DNA from: Amycolatopsis sp. WAC 01376
GTDB taxonomy: Bacteria > Actinomycetota > Actinomycetes > Mycobacteriales > Pseudonocardiaceae
Direction of reading: 5' to 3'
DNA length: 64,000 bases
NCBI RefSeq assembly: GCF_003947415.1
Contig: NZ_QHKL01000009.1
Span: 392,753 to 456,752, forward strand
Shown: positions 1-8,432 of the stretch, piece after piece
Layout: each line of letters starts with the position of its first letter
How positions within the stretch are numbered: the first letter of the stretch is position 1
The notes under the pieces: generated by a model
Databases searched by the model: none
Told to the model about the DNA's origin: nothing
The model's input: the letters and a program-made list of their open reading frames with translations, nothing else
Program-made: the position numbers and the translations under genes

Positions 1-425
1 TGCTGCCCGACCTCGGCGGCTCGTCGATGACCAGCCGCCTGCACCTGGTCGACATGGCCGGGCTGGTCGAGGCGGACGTCGCGGACTTCCTCAAGAACGG
101 CGACCTGCCCGGGCTGCGCGACTACGTGTTCGAGAAGGTCAAGCCGACCTTCATCCACTCGTGGGGCCCGTGGGCCGCGGGCAACGGCATCACCGTCGAC
201 CCGCGGATCGACCGCGACTACGAGCCGATCTTCGTGTATCCGGGCAGCGGGCCGCGCAACGGTGACTTCGTGCGCAAGGACGCCGTCTCCAGCCCCGAGA
301 AGCTGAAGGCCGTCCAGGAGTACGCCGCGAAGACCCTGCCGGACGTCGAGGCGGCGCGCTTCGGCGGCCCGCTCAAGGACTGCGGCCCGACCATGCACCC
401 CGGCCAGACCGTCTACCTGCCGTAA
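1..425 (+). CDS. C-terminal fragment of a GT-C-type membrane glycosyltransferase-like protein
   Basis: The reading frame (codons begin at base 3) is open to the left edge and ends at TAA 423-425, leaving about 141 residues. The visible part has no membrane segment and looks like the soluble tail of a larger protein. The stretch DLGGSSMTSRLHLVDMAGL resembles the tail motif of actinobacterial arabinofuranosyl/mannosyl GT-C transferases (AftB-like), where a similar Gly-Gly/VDLAGL segment follows the membrane domain. It continues with FIHSWGPWA and ends QTVYLP. Family assignment rests on this one motif and is tentative; the catalytic part lies outside the window. The next gene is convergent, across a palindrome. 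Confidence 0.5.
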   Translation, partial: LPDLGGSSMTSRLHLVDMAGLVEADVADFLKNGDLPGLRDYVFEKVKPTFIHSWGPWAAGNGITVDPRIDRDYEPIFVYPGSGPRNGDFVRKDAVSSPEKLKAVQEYAAKTLPDVEAARFGGPLKDCGPTMHPGQTVYLP

Positions 426-432
426 ACCCCCT

Positions 433-495
433 GCGTTTAGTCCTCTGAATGCGGTAGTTGCCCCGCGCAACGACCGCATCCAGAGGACTGAACGC
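433..495. repeat. Palindromic element (family S, copy 1), likely bidirectional terminator
   Basis: Two arms of about 28 bases (433-460 and 468-495) pair with only a few mismatches around a 7-base loop. It fills the gap between two convergent genes, so it can terminate both. A close copy lies at 26644-26708, also between convergent genes. The shared left arm includes GTTTAGTCCTCTGAATGCGG. Confidence 0.8.
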
Positions 496-496
496 G

Positions 497-1624
497 TCAG
501 GGGGCGGAAGTGACCAAGGGTTCGGGGGTGGCGGCGCCTCGTTCCAGGTCCGCTTCCTTCGCCCGGATCACCGGCAGCACGTGCTTCCCGAAGTGCTCGA
601 CGTCCTCCAGGTAGTGCAGGAAGCCGAGCAGCAGCAGGTTCGCCCCGCGCTTCTTGTACTCGATGGCCCGGTCCGCGATCTGCTCCGGCGTGCCGATCAG
701 CCCGGTGCGGAAGCCGTCGTTGTACTGCACCAGATCCTTGAACTCCGAGTCGGCCCACATCCCCTTCTTGTCCGAAGTGGAGCCTCCCGCCTGCTTGACG
801 GCGTTGCGGAAGCCCTCGACGGCGTCCGAGTTCGCCTTCTCGACGATCTCGCGCAGCACGGCCTTCGCCTCGCTCTCGGTCTCTCGCGCGATCAGGAAGC
901 CGTTGAGCCCGAAGCGGACGGCGTGGTCGTTCTGGGCCGCGTAACCGCGGACCTCCTCGACCTGCTCGCTGAAACCGTCGAAGTCCTTGCCGTTGCTGAA
1001 GTACCAGTCGGACACCCGGCCCGCGAGCTTCCGCGCCGCGGTGGAGTTGCCGCCCTGGAAGATCTCCGGATGCGGACGGCCGACCGGTTTGGGTTTGATG
1101 TCGAAATCGTGGATCCGGTAGAAATCGCCGGCGAATTCGGCGTGGTCGCTCGTCCAGAGTTCCTTCAGTACGCGAATGAACTCTTCGGAACGACGGTATC
1201 GTTCGTCGTGTTCCAGCCATGGTTCACCGAGGTTCGTGAATTCGTCCTTGAACCAGCCGCTGACCACGTTGACCGCCGCGCGACCGCCGGAGATCACGTC
1301 CGCGCTGGCGATGAACTTCGCGAGCACCCCGGGATGCCACAGTCCGGGGTGGATCGCCGCGATCACCTTCAGCCGCTGCGTCGCGAGCAGCAGCGCGAGG
1401 CTGAATCCGGTCGATTCGTGCTGGTAGGCGGCACCGTAGCTGGCCGTGTAGCGGACCTGGCTCAGCGCGTATTCGAACCCGCTGTTCTCCGCGAGGACGG
1501 CGAGATCCCGGTTGTACTCGTATCCCCAGTCGGTGCGCTGCTCGATGTCGCTCGTGACCAGACCGCCGCTCACATTGGGGACCCAATAGGCGAATTTGAG
1601 TGGTTCGGATTCGATTCCCGGCAT
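497..1624 (-). CDS. sfnG: LLM-class flavin-dependent monooxygenase, dimethylsulfone monooxygenase SfnG-like
   Basis: 375 residues, the length of the SsuD/SfnG branch of bacterial-luciferase-like monooxygenases, which use FMNH2 from a separate reductase to cleave C-S bonds. The N-terminus FAYWVPNVSGGLVTS and the following IEQRTDW are typical of SfnG (dimethylsulfone to methanesulfinate). Further family landmarks are HPGLWHPGVLAKF, VSGWFKDEF and the phosphate-binding-like EIFQGGNS around residue 190. No SsuABC transporter or flavin reductase gene is adjacent, so sulfur scavenging is inferred from the family alone. No strong Shine-Dalgarno lies before the ATG, and its 3' end abuts palindrome S copy 1. 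Confidence 0.8.
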   Translation of the reverse strand: MPGIESEPLKFAYWVPNVSGGLVTSDIEQRTDWGYEYNRDLAVLAENSGFEYALSQVRYTASYGAAYQHESTGFSLALLLATQRLKVIAAIHPGLWHPGVLAKFIASADVISGGRAAVNVVSGWFKDEFTNLGEPWLEHDERYRRSEEFIRVLKELWTSDHAEFAGDFYRIHDFDIKPKPVGRPHPEIFQGGNSTAARKLAGRVSDWYFSNGKDFDGFSEQVEEVRGYAAQNDHAVRFGLNGFLIARETESEAKAVLREIVEKANSDAVEGFRNAVKQAGGSTSDKKGMWADSEFKDLVQYNDGFRTGLIGTPEQIADRAIEYKKRGANLLLLGFLHYLEDVEHFGKHVLPVIRAKEADLERGAATPEPLVTSAP

Positions 1625-1657
1625 GTCGCGGAGTGAACCCGCCGCCCCCGGAAACCG

Positions 1658-4492
1658 TCAATCACCGTCCACGCGCTGGGAACGGCCGAGCGCGGAACAC
1701 AATTCCGGTCGTCCGGTGATCTCCAGTTTGCGGTACGCCCCGGACAAATGGAGTTCGACGGTGCGGCGGGTCAGGTGCAGCGCCTCGGCGATCTCCCGGT
1801 TGGTGAGACCCTGTGCGGCCATCAGCGCGACGCGGTATTCCTGTTTGGTGAGACCGTGTTCGTTGTCCTTCGCCGTCGCGAGGCTCGTTCGCGCGCTCCG
1901 CAGCGCCTCGGAGGCCCGCGTCTCAAGCGGCCGGGCTCCGCAATGCTTGCTCGACCGCACAGCCAGCCGCAGTGTGCCGACCGCCTTCTCGGCCTGCCCG
2001 TGCCGGGCCTGCAGCACGCCGAGTTCGGTCAGGGCCTCGGCCAGCGCCAGCTTCGCCGTCGACCCGCCGAGGACGTCGACGGCCTTGGTGAGCAGGCGTT
2101 CCGCCTCCTCGCCGAGACCGTCGTCGCGGACGAGGCCTGCCGTGGTCAGCGCGCCGCCGAGGATCCGCGGCGCTCCCCAGCGTTCCGCGGCGTCGAGGTC
2201 CTCCTCGGCGAGCCTGGCCGCCGCGTCGGTGCGCCCGAGCGCCAGCGCGGTGCGGGCGGCGTGCGCCCGCCAGGGAGCGAATCCGGGGAAGCGCATGCCG
2301 TGGTGTTCGAGACGGCGGCCGCAGCCGCGCAGGTCTTCGTAGCCGAGTTCGGGCTCGCCGGTGGCGGCCCGGAGCCTGCCGCGGGCGTAGAGCAGGTAGT
2401 TGTGCGTGAAAAGTGCTTGGGTGGCCCCGAAATCCAGCTTGTCCAGCACCGCGTTCGCGACGTCGTGGCGGCCGAGGTCGACCGAGACCTCGATCAGTCT
2501 CGCCGCGCACAGCACCGCGATCGGGCAATGACCGGTGACGCCGCGTTCGTCGAACTGCCGCACCAGGGATTCGTAGTGGACACTCGCCCGCTCCAGATCG
2601 CCGCCCGCTTGCAGGGCGATCCCGCGCGCGAGCGTGGCGAGCGCCCCCTTCGGCACGTGGAAGTCCCAAGGCAGGCGTTGGGTGTCGAGCACCTGGCAGA
2701 GCCGGTCGGTGAGCGCGGGCTCGTCGGCCAGCGCGGCCGTCGCGAGCGTGAAGAAGTAGGGCTGTTCGAACAGTTCGGGTTGTTCGCCGGACAGCGCCTC
2801 CCCGAAATGCCGCACGGCGTTCGCCGAGGACTTCCCGCTCCGCACCGTGTCGAGCGCGAGCAACCCCGATCGGCTCTGTCGCGCGGCGGGATCGTTCAGC
2901 GGTGCCCACTGCCGCTCGAAGTCGCGGAAGTCCGGCGGCGGCCCGAGCCTGCTGCCCGCTTCGGCGAGATAGGTCATGCACAGCAACGGCCAGACGGCGT
3001 CGGGCCCGCCCGCGTCGAGCCGCGCGGCGAACTGCCCGGCGGAGTTGATCGCCAGTCGCGCGTCCGGGCCGCAGCACAGCGAAAGGATCATGGCCGTCGC
3101 GACGAACGCGGCGGTCTCGCGGTCGTCGATGTGATCGACGGCTTCGCGGACGCGGGCGGGCGCGAGGTCCGGGTCGCAGTGGAACTCCGCGTGCGCGAGC
3201 TGGAGCAGGACCGCCATCCGCTTGCGTTCGCTGAGCCGTTCTTCCAAGGCCCGCGACAGGAACCGGACCGCCAGTCCCGGGTCGCCCTCGACCACCGAAT
3301 GCCGCGCGGCCAGCCGCAGCACGTCCACCGCCCAAGGGATCCTGATCGCGGTCGCCTCCAGAAGGTGCGCGCCGACCCGCTCCGGCGCGGCACCCGAGTC
3401 GTGCAGGAGCCTGGCCGCTCGCGACTGGCTGACCGCCCTGGTGGCGAGCGGCATGTCGGCGAGCACCGAATTGCGGACGAACCGGTAGGACAGCGCGGGC
3501 CGGTGACTGTTGGTCAGCAGATGCACGCGCACCATCGTGTCGATGGCCTCCAGCGCGGTGCTCTCGTCGACCCCGGCGAGCCGCGCCAGCAGGTCGAAGC
3601 TCGCGTCCTCGCCGAGGATCGCGACGGCTTCGAGCATCTTCGGCGCGGCGGTGTACTCGTGCATGCGCACCCGCAGCACCTCGCCGATCATCGCCGAGCC
3701 CGCGGTGTCCAGTTCCATCCCGGGGACCAGGCGGCGCCGCAGCGCGCTGAGCAGGAACGGGTTGCCGCCGGTGAGCTCGCGGCATTCCTCGGCGAACCGT
3801 CCGGGGGAGACGCGGAGGAACTCGGCGACGTGTCCCGCGCCCAGCCCGCGCAGCCGGATCGTCGCCGGCGTGCACCCGGACATCTCGAGCAGGGCGACCT
3901 CGCCGGTTTGCAGATGCCCGATCAGCGAGGTCAGCACGACCATCACCGGCAACTGCTCGACGCGATGCCGGATGTAGGCGAGACAGCGCATCGACCACGG
4001 ATCGGCGAGGTGGATGTTGTCGATGCCGAGGAAGACCGGTCCCTGTTCGGCGGCGTGGCGGACGGTGCGGAAGAAGGCGTCGAGCGCCTCCGTCTGTTCC
4101 TGTTCGTTCCGGGGACGGCGGTCCGGCAGGATCTCGGCCGCGTGCGGCGTGCGCGGCCGCGGCGATCCGGGTTCGGCGGGCGCGTGGGTGAGCGCTTCGA
4201 GGAGCTGGCGGCCGACACCGCCGCTCAGATGCGTCTCCAGCCGGGACGCGGTCGCGATCGCGACGGTGAAGCCCGCCGCTTTCGCGAGTTCACCGGCGGC
4301 TGTCAGCACCGACGATTTGCCCATGCCGAACTCTCCGACCACCACCGCGCTGACCGCGCGGCCGTGCAGGGCGGCCCGGAACAGCCCGGTGATCGTGTCG
4401 AGTTCGCTGTCTCGACCCAGTAACCCGGCGGCTCGGCGCTTCGGTACCGAAGGCCCGCCGAAGGGGCTCTCGGGATTTACTTCGGTATGCAC
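1658..4492 (-). CDS. LAL-family transcriptional regulator (AAA ATPase plus LuxR helix-turn-helix)
   Basis: 944 residues, the usual size of large ATP-binding LuxR (LAL/MalT-like) regulators. The Walker A motif VVVGEFGMGKSSVL lies near residue 50, followed by an NTPase with FLGIDNIHLADPWS as Walker B-like segment. A long alpha-helical TPR-like middle follows, then a C-terminal LuxR domain (about 880-935) containing LTNREIAEALHLTRRTVELH. Such proteins are cytoplasmic, ligand- and ATP-dependent activators, often of secondary metabolism or uptake genes. The target is unknown; neighbours are the sfnG-like gene downstream and the sigma/anti-sigma pair upstream, all on the same strand. Confidence 0.88.
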   Translation of the reverse strand: MHTEVNPESPFGGPSVPKRRAAGLLGRDSELDTITGLFRAALHGRAVSAVVVGEFGMGKSSVLTAAGELAKAAGFTVAIATASRLETHLSGGVGRQLLEALTHAPAEPGSPRPRTPHAAEILPDRRPRNEQEQTEALDAFFRTVRHAAEQGPVFLGIDNIHLADPWSMRCLAYIRHRVEQLPVMVVLTSLIGHLQTGEVALLEMSGCTPATIRLRGLGAGHVAEFLRVSPGRFAEECRELTGGNPFLLSALRRRLVPGMELDTAGSAMIGEVLRVRMHEYTAAPKMLEAVAILGEDASFDLLARLAGVDESTALEAIDTMVRVHLLTNSHRPALSYRFVRNSVLADMPLATRAVSQSRAARLLHDSGAAPERVGAHLLEATAIRIPWAVDVLRLAARHSVVEGDPGLAVRFLSRALEERLSERKRMAVLLQLAHAEFHCDPDLAPARVREAVDHIDDRETAAFVATAMILSLCCGPDARLAINSAGQFAARLDAGGPDAVWPLLCMTYLAEAGSRLGPPPDFRDFERQWAPLNDPAARQSRSGLLALDTVRSGKSSANAVRHFGEALSGEQPELFEQPYFFTLATAALADEPALTDRLCQVLDTQRLPWDFHVPKGALATLARGIALQAGGDLERASVHYESLVRQFDERGVTGHCPIAVLCAARLIEVSVDLGRHDVANAVLDKLDFGATQALFTHNYLLYARGRLRAATGEPELGYEDLRGCGRRLEHHGMRFPGFAPWRAHAARTALALGRTDAAARLAEEDLDAAERWGAPRILGGALTTAGLVRDDGLGEEAERLLTKAVDVLGGSTAKLALAEALTELGVLQARHGQAEKAVGTLRLAVRSSKHCGARPLETRASEALRSARTSLATAKDNEHGLTKQEYRVALMAAQGLTNREIAEALHLTRRTVELHLSGAYRKLEITGRPELCSALGRSQRVDGD

Positions 4493-4523
4493 CGTAGAGA
4501 CCTTCGTGTCGGCTTGCGGCAGA

Positions 4524-4898
4524 CTACTTCAACGTAAGCGGTATCGGGAGTAATCGCTGGTCGTCGAGGGGAGCAGGGGTCAAGATGTCCGCATCCGACG
4601 AGACCCGCCGGGCCGACCGTTGCGACGACATCAGGGCCGCGACGACGCACGCCAGGAAGACCACGACGAGGTTGGCCGCGATCATCGACAGCCGTCCGCG
4701 GCACCGCGTGGCGACGGGGGACAGGTAGCTCAGATCGGCCCTCGCCAGCGCGACTTCCACCGACGTGAATTCCGCGACCTGCCTGCCGCAGCGCCCGCAG
4801 CCCTTCAAATGCTTTTCGAAGGCGTACGCCTCGGCCTGATCGAGCACACCGAGTACGTACGCCGCCACATCGGTGTGTTTCACCTTTCGCTTCCTCAT
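4524..4898 (-). CDS. Anti-sigma factor, ZAS-type zinc finger with one membrane segment
   Basis: 124 residues. The N-terminal half carries the zinc-binding anti-sigma signature H30-x3-C34-x2-C37 within HLKGCGRCG. A hydrophobic segment around residues 70-90 (MIAANLVVVFLACVVAALM) follows, then a short extracytoplasmic tail. Its ATG overlaps the stop of the sigma-factor gene as ATGA (4895-4898), the classic translationally coupled sigma/anti-sigma arrangement. It should hold the upstream sigma factor inactive at the membrane until a signal, possibly redox or envelope stress, releases it. The signal is not visible. The extracytoplasmic part is only about 30 residues, too small for a sensor domain, so sensing may sit in the zinc finger. 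Confidence 0.85.
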   Translation of the reverse strand: MRKRKVKHTDVAAYVLGVLDQAEAYAFEKHLKGCGRCGRQVAEFTSVEVALARADLSYLSPVATRCRGRLSMIAANLVVVFLACVVAALMSSQRSARRVSSDADILTPAPLDDQRLLPIPLTLK

Positions 4899-5497
4899 CG
4901 CGAACCCAGTTCTCCTAACGACCGTCGCAATGTCCTCATGGCCGCGTACAGGCGTGATTTTACCGTTCCCTCCGGGATTCCCAATATCACCGCCGCCTCC
5001 CGGACGGTATGCCCGGTCAGATACGTCTCGTAGATGACGGCCTGGTATTTGCTGTCCAGATATCGTAGCGCTTCGGAAATGACGAGTGCGGACAGTGACT
5101 GCTCGGTCCGGTCCGCTATTTCGGCGTTTTCGGAACTGTCCAGCTCCACCTCCTGTGGTCGCGCCCGCCGGTTTCGCCAGCCGTCGATCACGATCCGCTT
5201 GGCGACCGTGAGCAGCCAGCCGCGCAGCATTCCCGGCTCACGGTTCAACGTGTCGGAATGCTGCCATGCACGGATCAGTGTTTCCTGGACGACGTCCTCC
5301 GTCCATTGTTGATCATGGCCCGTCAGGTACAGCACCTGGTTGAACAGAGTCTCCCGGAAATCCTTGTACAGCAACGAAATCAGCTCATCGGAAAGCTCGT
5401 TCGGCCGGCGGTCGCCGCCGACCCGGCAATCTCTGCCCACTGCTTCCATAAAGTTCGCTACCTCCCCAACGGTGGAGGATTTCACAGGTTCGTACAC
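4895..5497 (-). CDS. ECF-family RNA polymerase sigma factor
   Basis: 200 residues from a GTG. Sigma region 2 is seen as GHDQQWTEDVVQETLIRAW with the following GWLLTVAKRIVID. Region 4 helix-turn-helix is seen as EAAVILGIPEGTVKSRLYAA. There is no long C-terminal extension. An internal ATG at residue 17 is an alternative start. It overlaps its anti-sigma gene by 4 bases and is divergent from the DUF4142 / haem-ferredoxin operon starting at 5678, the natural candidate regulon. It resembles SigK/SigL-type ECFs by layout; exact subgroup not assignable by eye. Confidence 0.9.
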   Translation of the reverse strand: MYEPVKSSTVGEVANFMEAVGRDCRVGGDRRPNELSDELISLLYKDFRETLFNQVLYLTGHDQQWTEDVVQETLIRAWQHSDTLNREPGMLRGWLLTVAKRIVIDGWRNRRARPQEVELDSSENAEIADRTEQSLSALVISEALRYLDSKYQAVIYETYLTGHTVREAAVILGIPEGTVKSRLYAAMRTLRRSLGELGSR

Positions 5498-5677
5498 CGT
5501 AGCGCAGACTATCGCCGTGAGCCATGTGCAGTAGTGGTCTGTTCACTATTAGTCGGCCGGTACGTATGTCAGTGGGAAACGGTTCTAAATGTGTCGTGTG
5601 ATGCACATCACACTGGACCCGAGTGCCGAGATCGAACCGGCCGCTCCGGTTCGCCGTACTTCCAGTGAGGCACTTCC

Positions 5678-6346
5678 ATGACGGGGACGGGTGAAATGAT
5701 CTATCGACTGCTCGGAGTGGTGATCGCCTGCTTGGCGATATGGGTGGGAACGCCCGCCCGTGCCTTCGCGGAAATCGACGCCCATGACCGGGAACTGCTC
5801 GTACGAGTACGCCAAGCCGGTTTGTGGGAAGGCCCGGTCAGCCGTCAGGCGGAACAGCGCGGGAACGGGCAGCGGGTGCGGGAGGTCGGCCGCAAACTCG
5901 CCGAGGACCACGACCGTCTCGACGCGCAGGTCCGCACACTCGCTTCGAAGGTCCGCGTCGAACTCCCCGCCGAGCCCACCGAAGAACAGCGCTCCTGGAT
6001 CGGCGAGATCACCGCGGCGGGCGGCGCCGACTTCGACCGCCTCTACGTCAATCGCGCCCGCGCCGCGCACGGGAGCATTTTCGGGCTCGCCTCCCAGGTC
6101 CGTGCCGCCACCCGCGACGACGCGATGCGTTCGTTCGCGCAGACCGCCGTCGACACCGTCATGCGGCATATGACCCTGCTCGAAAGCACCGGTATCGCCG
6201 AGACCACGTCGCTGATGGTCGTGCCCACCGGCGGCAACGAACTCGACGGCGGCGACATCGCGCTCGGCGTGCTCATGGCGGGAATCGCCGGCGGCGCGAC
6301 CTTCGGGCTCGTCCGGGTGCTCGGCTCATCGGGCAGGCGCGCATGA
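5678..6346 (+). CDS. DUF4142-family exported protein, first gene of electron-transfer operon
   Basis: 222 residues. An N-terminal signal sequence (YRLLGVVIACLAIWVG, ending near ARAFA, about residue 31) is followed by a ferritin-like helical DUF4142 domain with charged helices such as GRKLAEDHDRLDAQV and a VMRHMTLLE segment, then a hydrophobic C-terminal segment (DIALGVLMAGIAGGATFGLV) that probably anchors it. The role of DUF4142 proteins is not established. Its stop overlaps the next start as ATGA (6343-6346), so it is co-translated with the haem/ferredoxin membrane protein. The sigma gene is transcribed divergently 180 bases upstream. Confidence 0.8.
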   Translation: MTGTGEMIYRLLGVVIACLAIWVGTPARAFAEIDAHDRELLVRVRQAGLWEGPVSRQAEQRGNGQRVREVGRKLAEDHDRLDAQVRTLASKVRVELPAEPTEEQRSWIGEITAAGGADFDRLYVNRARAAHGSIFGLASQVRAATRDDAMRSFAQTAVDTVMRHMTLLESTGIAETTSLMVVPTGGNELDGGDIALGVLMAGIAGGATFGLVRVLGSSGRRA

Positions 6347-7152
6347 CGGCCTCGCTCCTGGCGGTCATCCCGGCCCCGTCGCCGCACGACAGCGGGGTGC
6401 GGGACATCGCCGCGCTTTCGGGCCGGTTCGCCTACGTGACGATGTGCCTGACGCTGGCGTGGGGCGTGCTGAGCGCCACCGGCTGGATCAGGCGCGTCAC
6501 CGGCCACGAGGCACTGCGCGGCGGTCACGTCGTCCTCGCGACGTTCAGCCTCGCCACCGGTGTCGTCCACGGTCTGTCCTATCTCTTCCTCGACGACGAC
6601 TCGTTCGACCTCTTCGCGCTGCTGATCCCGTTCGCCGGCGGCGGCGTCGCGCGGCACGCGGCGGGCGTCGTCGGGCTGGAACTGTTCATCGCCGTCTCGG
6701 TCACCGCCGCGCTGGGGCGCCGGGCGAACGGTCGCGGCGGGCAGCGGTTCCACCAGGCCGGCTACTTCGCGGTCGGGCTGCTGGCGATCCATTCCTGGCT
6801 CGGCGCGTCCGCGAACGGGAATCTCGCGGCCGTGTGGCTCGGCGGGATCACCGTGCTCACCCCCGCCGTCGTGCTCACCGTGCTTCGCGTGCTCCCGCCG
6901 CGGACGCTGGTCCGGCTGGGACTGCTCGAAGGCGAGACCGGCCGGGCCGAACGGGTCCGGATCTCCGTCGACGACAAGAAATGCCACCGCTACGCCATCT
7001 GTCAGGCCGAAGCTCCGCAGGTCTTCCAGTTACAGGGCGACGGTCAGCTGCGCTACCTCCGGAAACCCGGTGCCAAACAGGTGCCGCTGGTCCAGGCCGC
7101 GGCCCGAGCCTGTCCGATGCGCGCGATCCGACTGCAAGGGGCGGGACAATGA
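6343..7152 (+). CDS. Bis-haem ferric-reductase-like membrane protein fused to a C-terminal ferredoxin
   Basis: 269 residues. The membrane half (about 25-190) has about five to six hydrophobic segments. Histidines H62/H76 are 13 residues apart and H137/H150 12 apart, the same H-x13-H and H-x12-H spacing that ligates two b haems in NOX and ferric-reductase proteins. The C-terminal domain (about 205-269) has C214, C220 and C257 in a C-x2-Y-x2-C...CP pattern, as in non-canonical actinobacterial [3Fe-4S]-type ferredoxins (CHRYAICQAEAPQVF). The expected role is moving electrons from a cytosolic reductase across the membrane. It starts inside the preceding gene (ATGA) and overlaps the next, the FAD reductase, by ATGA. 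The extracellular acceptor is unknown. Confidence 0.8.
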   Translation: MTASLLAVIPAPSPHDSGVRDIAALSGRFAYVTMCLTLAWGVLSATGWIRRVTGHEALRGGHVVLATFSLATGVVHGLSYLFLDDDSFDLFALLIPFAGGGVARHAAGVVGLELFIAVSVTAALGRRANGRGGQRFHQAGYFAVGLLAIHSWLGASANGNLAAVWLGGITVLTPAVVLTVLRVLPPRTLVRLGLLEGETGRAERVRISVDDKKCHRYAICQAEAPQVFQLQGDGQLRYLRKPGAKQVPLVQAAARACPMRAIRLQGAGQ

Positions 7153-8432
7153 GCGAACGGATAGTCGTGATCGGCGGCGGGCTCGCCGGGCTGCGGTGCG
7201 CGGAACGGTTGCGGGAACTGCGGTTCGACGGCGAACTGGTCATCGTCGGCAACGAGCCCGAGCTGCCGTATCACCGGCCGGCGTTGTCCAAGCAGCTGCT
7301 GACCGGCGCCACCGGACCGGCGGAGATGATGCTCGCGCGGCCCGACGAGATCGACGCCGAATGGCGGTTCAACACCCCGGCGACGCATTTGCAGCCCGGC
7401 CGCCAGATCGTCCACCTGCCCGGGGCGGAGGAACTTCCGTACGACGGGCTCGTCATCGCCAGTGGCGTCGAACCGCGGCGGCTTTCCGGTGTCCCGCACG
7501 GACATCCGCGGGTGGTCGTCGTCCGGACACTCGCCGACGCCGCGGAACTGCGCGACAACCTCGCCGCCGACAACGGGCCCGTCGCGGTGCTGGGCAGCGG
7601 GTTCATCGGCTGCGAGGTCGCCGCGAGCCTGCGCGAGATCGGCCGCGAGGTCACCATCATCGGCCGGTCGGCGACCCTGCTCGGCGAGGTCGTCGGCAGG
7701 CACATCGGGCAGAAGCTTTCGGCGCTGCACCGGTCGCGGGGCGTGCGGCTGGCGCTGGGCGCGTCCATCGACGACTGGCAGACCACGGCGAACGGCCTGC
7801 GGCTGCACTCGTCCGACGGCTGGGTCCTGGACGTCTCGTGTGTCGTCGTGGCCGTCGGGACCGTGCCCTCGATCTCGTGGCTGCGCGGCTCGAAGCTGCC
7901 GCTCGACGACGGCGTCGTCTGCTCGCCCACGTGTCATGTGCTGGGGATGAGCAACATCGTCGCCGCCGGCGATGTCGCGCAATGGCCGAACCTGCGGTTC
8001 GACGAGACGCCGAGACGGGTCGAACACTGGCTCAACGCCGTCGAGATGGGCCGGGCGGCCGCCGAGAACCTCCTCGCCGGACCGCAGGCTTCGCGGCCCT
8101 TCGCGCCGGTGCCGCGGTTCTGGTCCGAACAGCACGGCATGCGCATCCAAGCGGGCGGCATCCCGAAGCTGGGCACCGACACCGTCGCGCTCGCCTCGCC
8201 CGTCAGTGGCGAAAGGCCCGTGACCGGCTTCGTCCGCAAGGGACGCCTCGTCGGCGTCGTCGGCCTCGACAGCCCATCCGGCGTCCTCCACTGGACCAAC
8301 GAGATCGCGGAGCAGAACCCCGTCGACCCGCAGGAAGAAACGGAGACGCCCGATGCGCCGATCACGGTTGACCATGCTCGTCGTCATCGCGGCGCTCGTC
8401 GTGGGCGCCGCGATGTGGTGGCAGGCGGCTGA
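7149..8432 (+). CDS. FAD-dependent pyridine-nucleotide-disulfide-family ferredoxin reductase
   Basis: 427 residues. The N-terminal FAD site is IVVIGGGLAGLRCAERL, the NAD(P)H site is VAVLGSGFIGCEVAASL (about residue 145), and the second FAD-contact motif is IVAAGDVAQWPN. ELPYHRPALSK is typical of ferredoxin/rubredoxin reductases of the P450/dioxygenase type. It should pass NAD(P)H electrons to the ferredoxin domain encoded immediately upstream (ATGA overlap at 7149). The last 80 bases overlap the start of the next gene in another frame, and the C-terminal tail rich in Arg and Gly may be a by-product of that overlap. Confidence 0.87.
   Translation: MSERIVVIGGGLAGLRCAERLRELRFDGELVIVGNEPELPYHRPALSKQLLTGATGPAEMMLARPDEIDAEWRFNTPATHLQPGRQIVHLPGAEELPYDGLVIASGVEPRRLSGVPHGHPRVVVVRTLADAAELRDNLAADNGPVAVLGSGFIGCEVAASLREIGREVTIIGRSATLLGEVVGRHIGQKLSALHRSRGVRLALGASIDDWQTTANGLRLHSSDGWVLDVSCVVVAVGTVPSISWLRGSKLPLDDGVVCSPTCHVLGMSNIVAAGDVAQWPNLRFDETPRRVEHWLNAVEMGRAAAENLLAGPQASRPFAPVPRFWSEQHGMRIQAGGIPKLGTDTVALASPVSGERPVTGFVRKGRLVGVVGLDSPSGVLHWTNEIAEQNPVDPQEETETPDAPITVDHARRHRGARRGRRDVVAGG

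Noticed and set aside
1748..4423. Very long open frames antisense to real genes (also 16972-20529, 45626-48877, 52728-55526)
   Set aside because: Typical GC-rich shadow frames: Arg/Gly/Pro-rich, no domain motifs, while the opposite strand has complete protein signatures.
5575..5597. GGAAAC with downstream GTCGT upstream of the DUF4142 operon as an ECF promoter
   Set aside because: The spacer is about 12 bases, too short for the usual 16-17 between ECF -35 and -10 elements.
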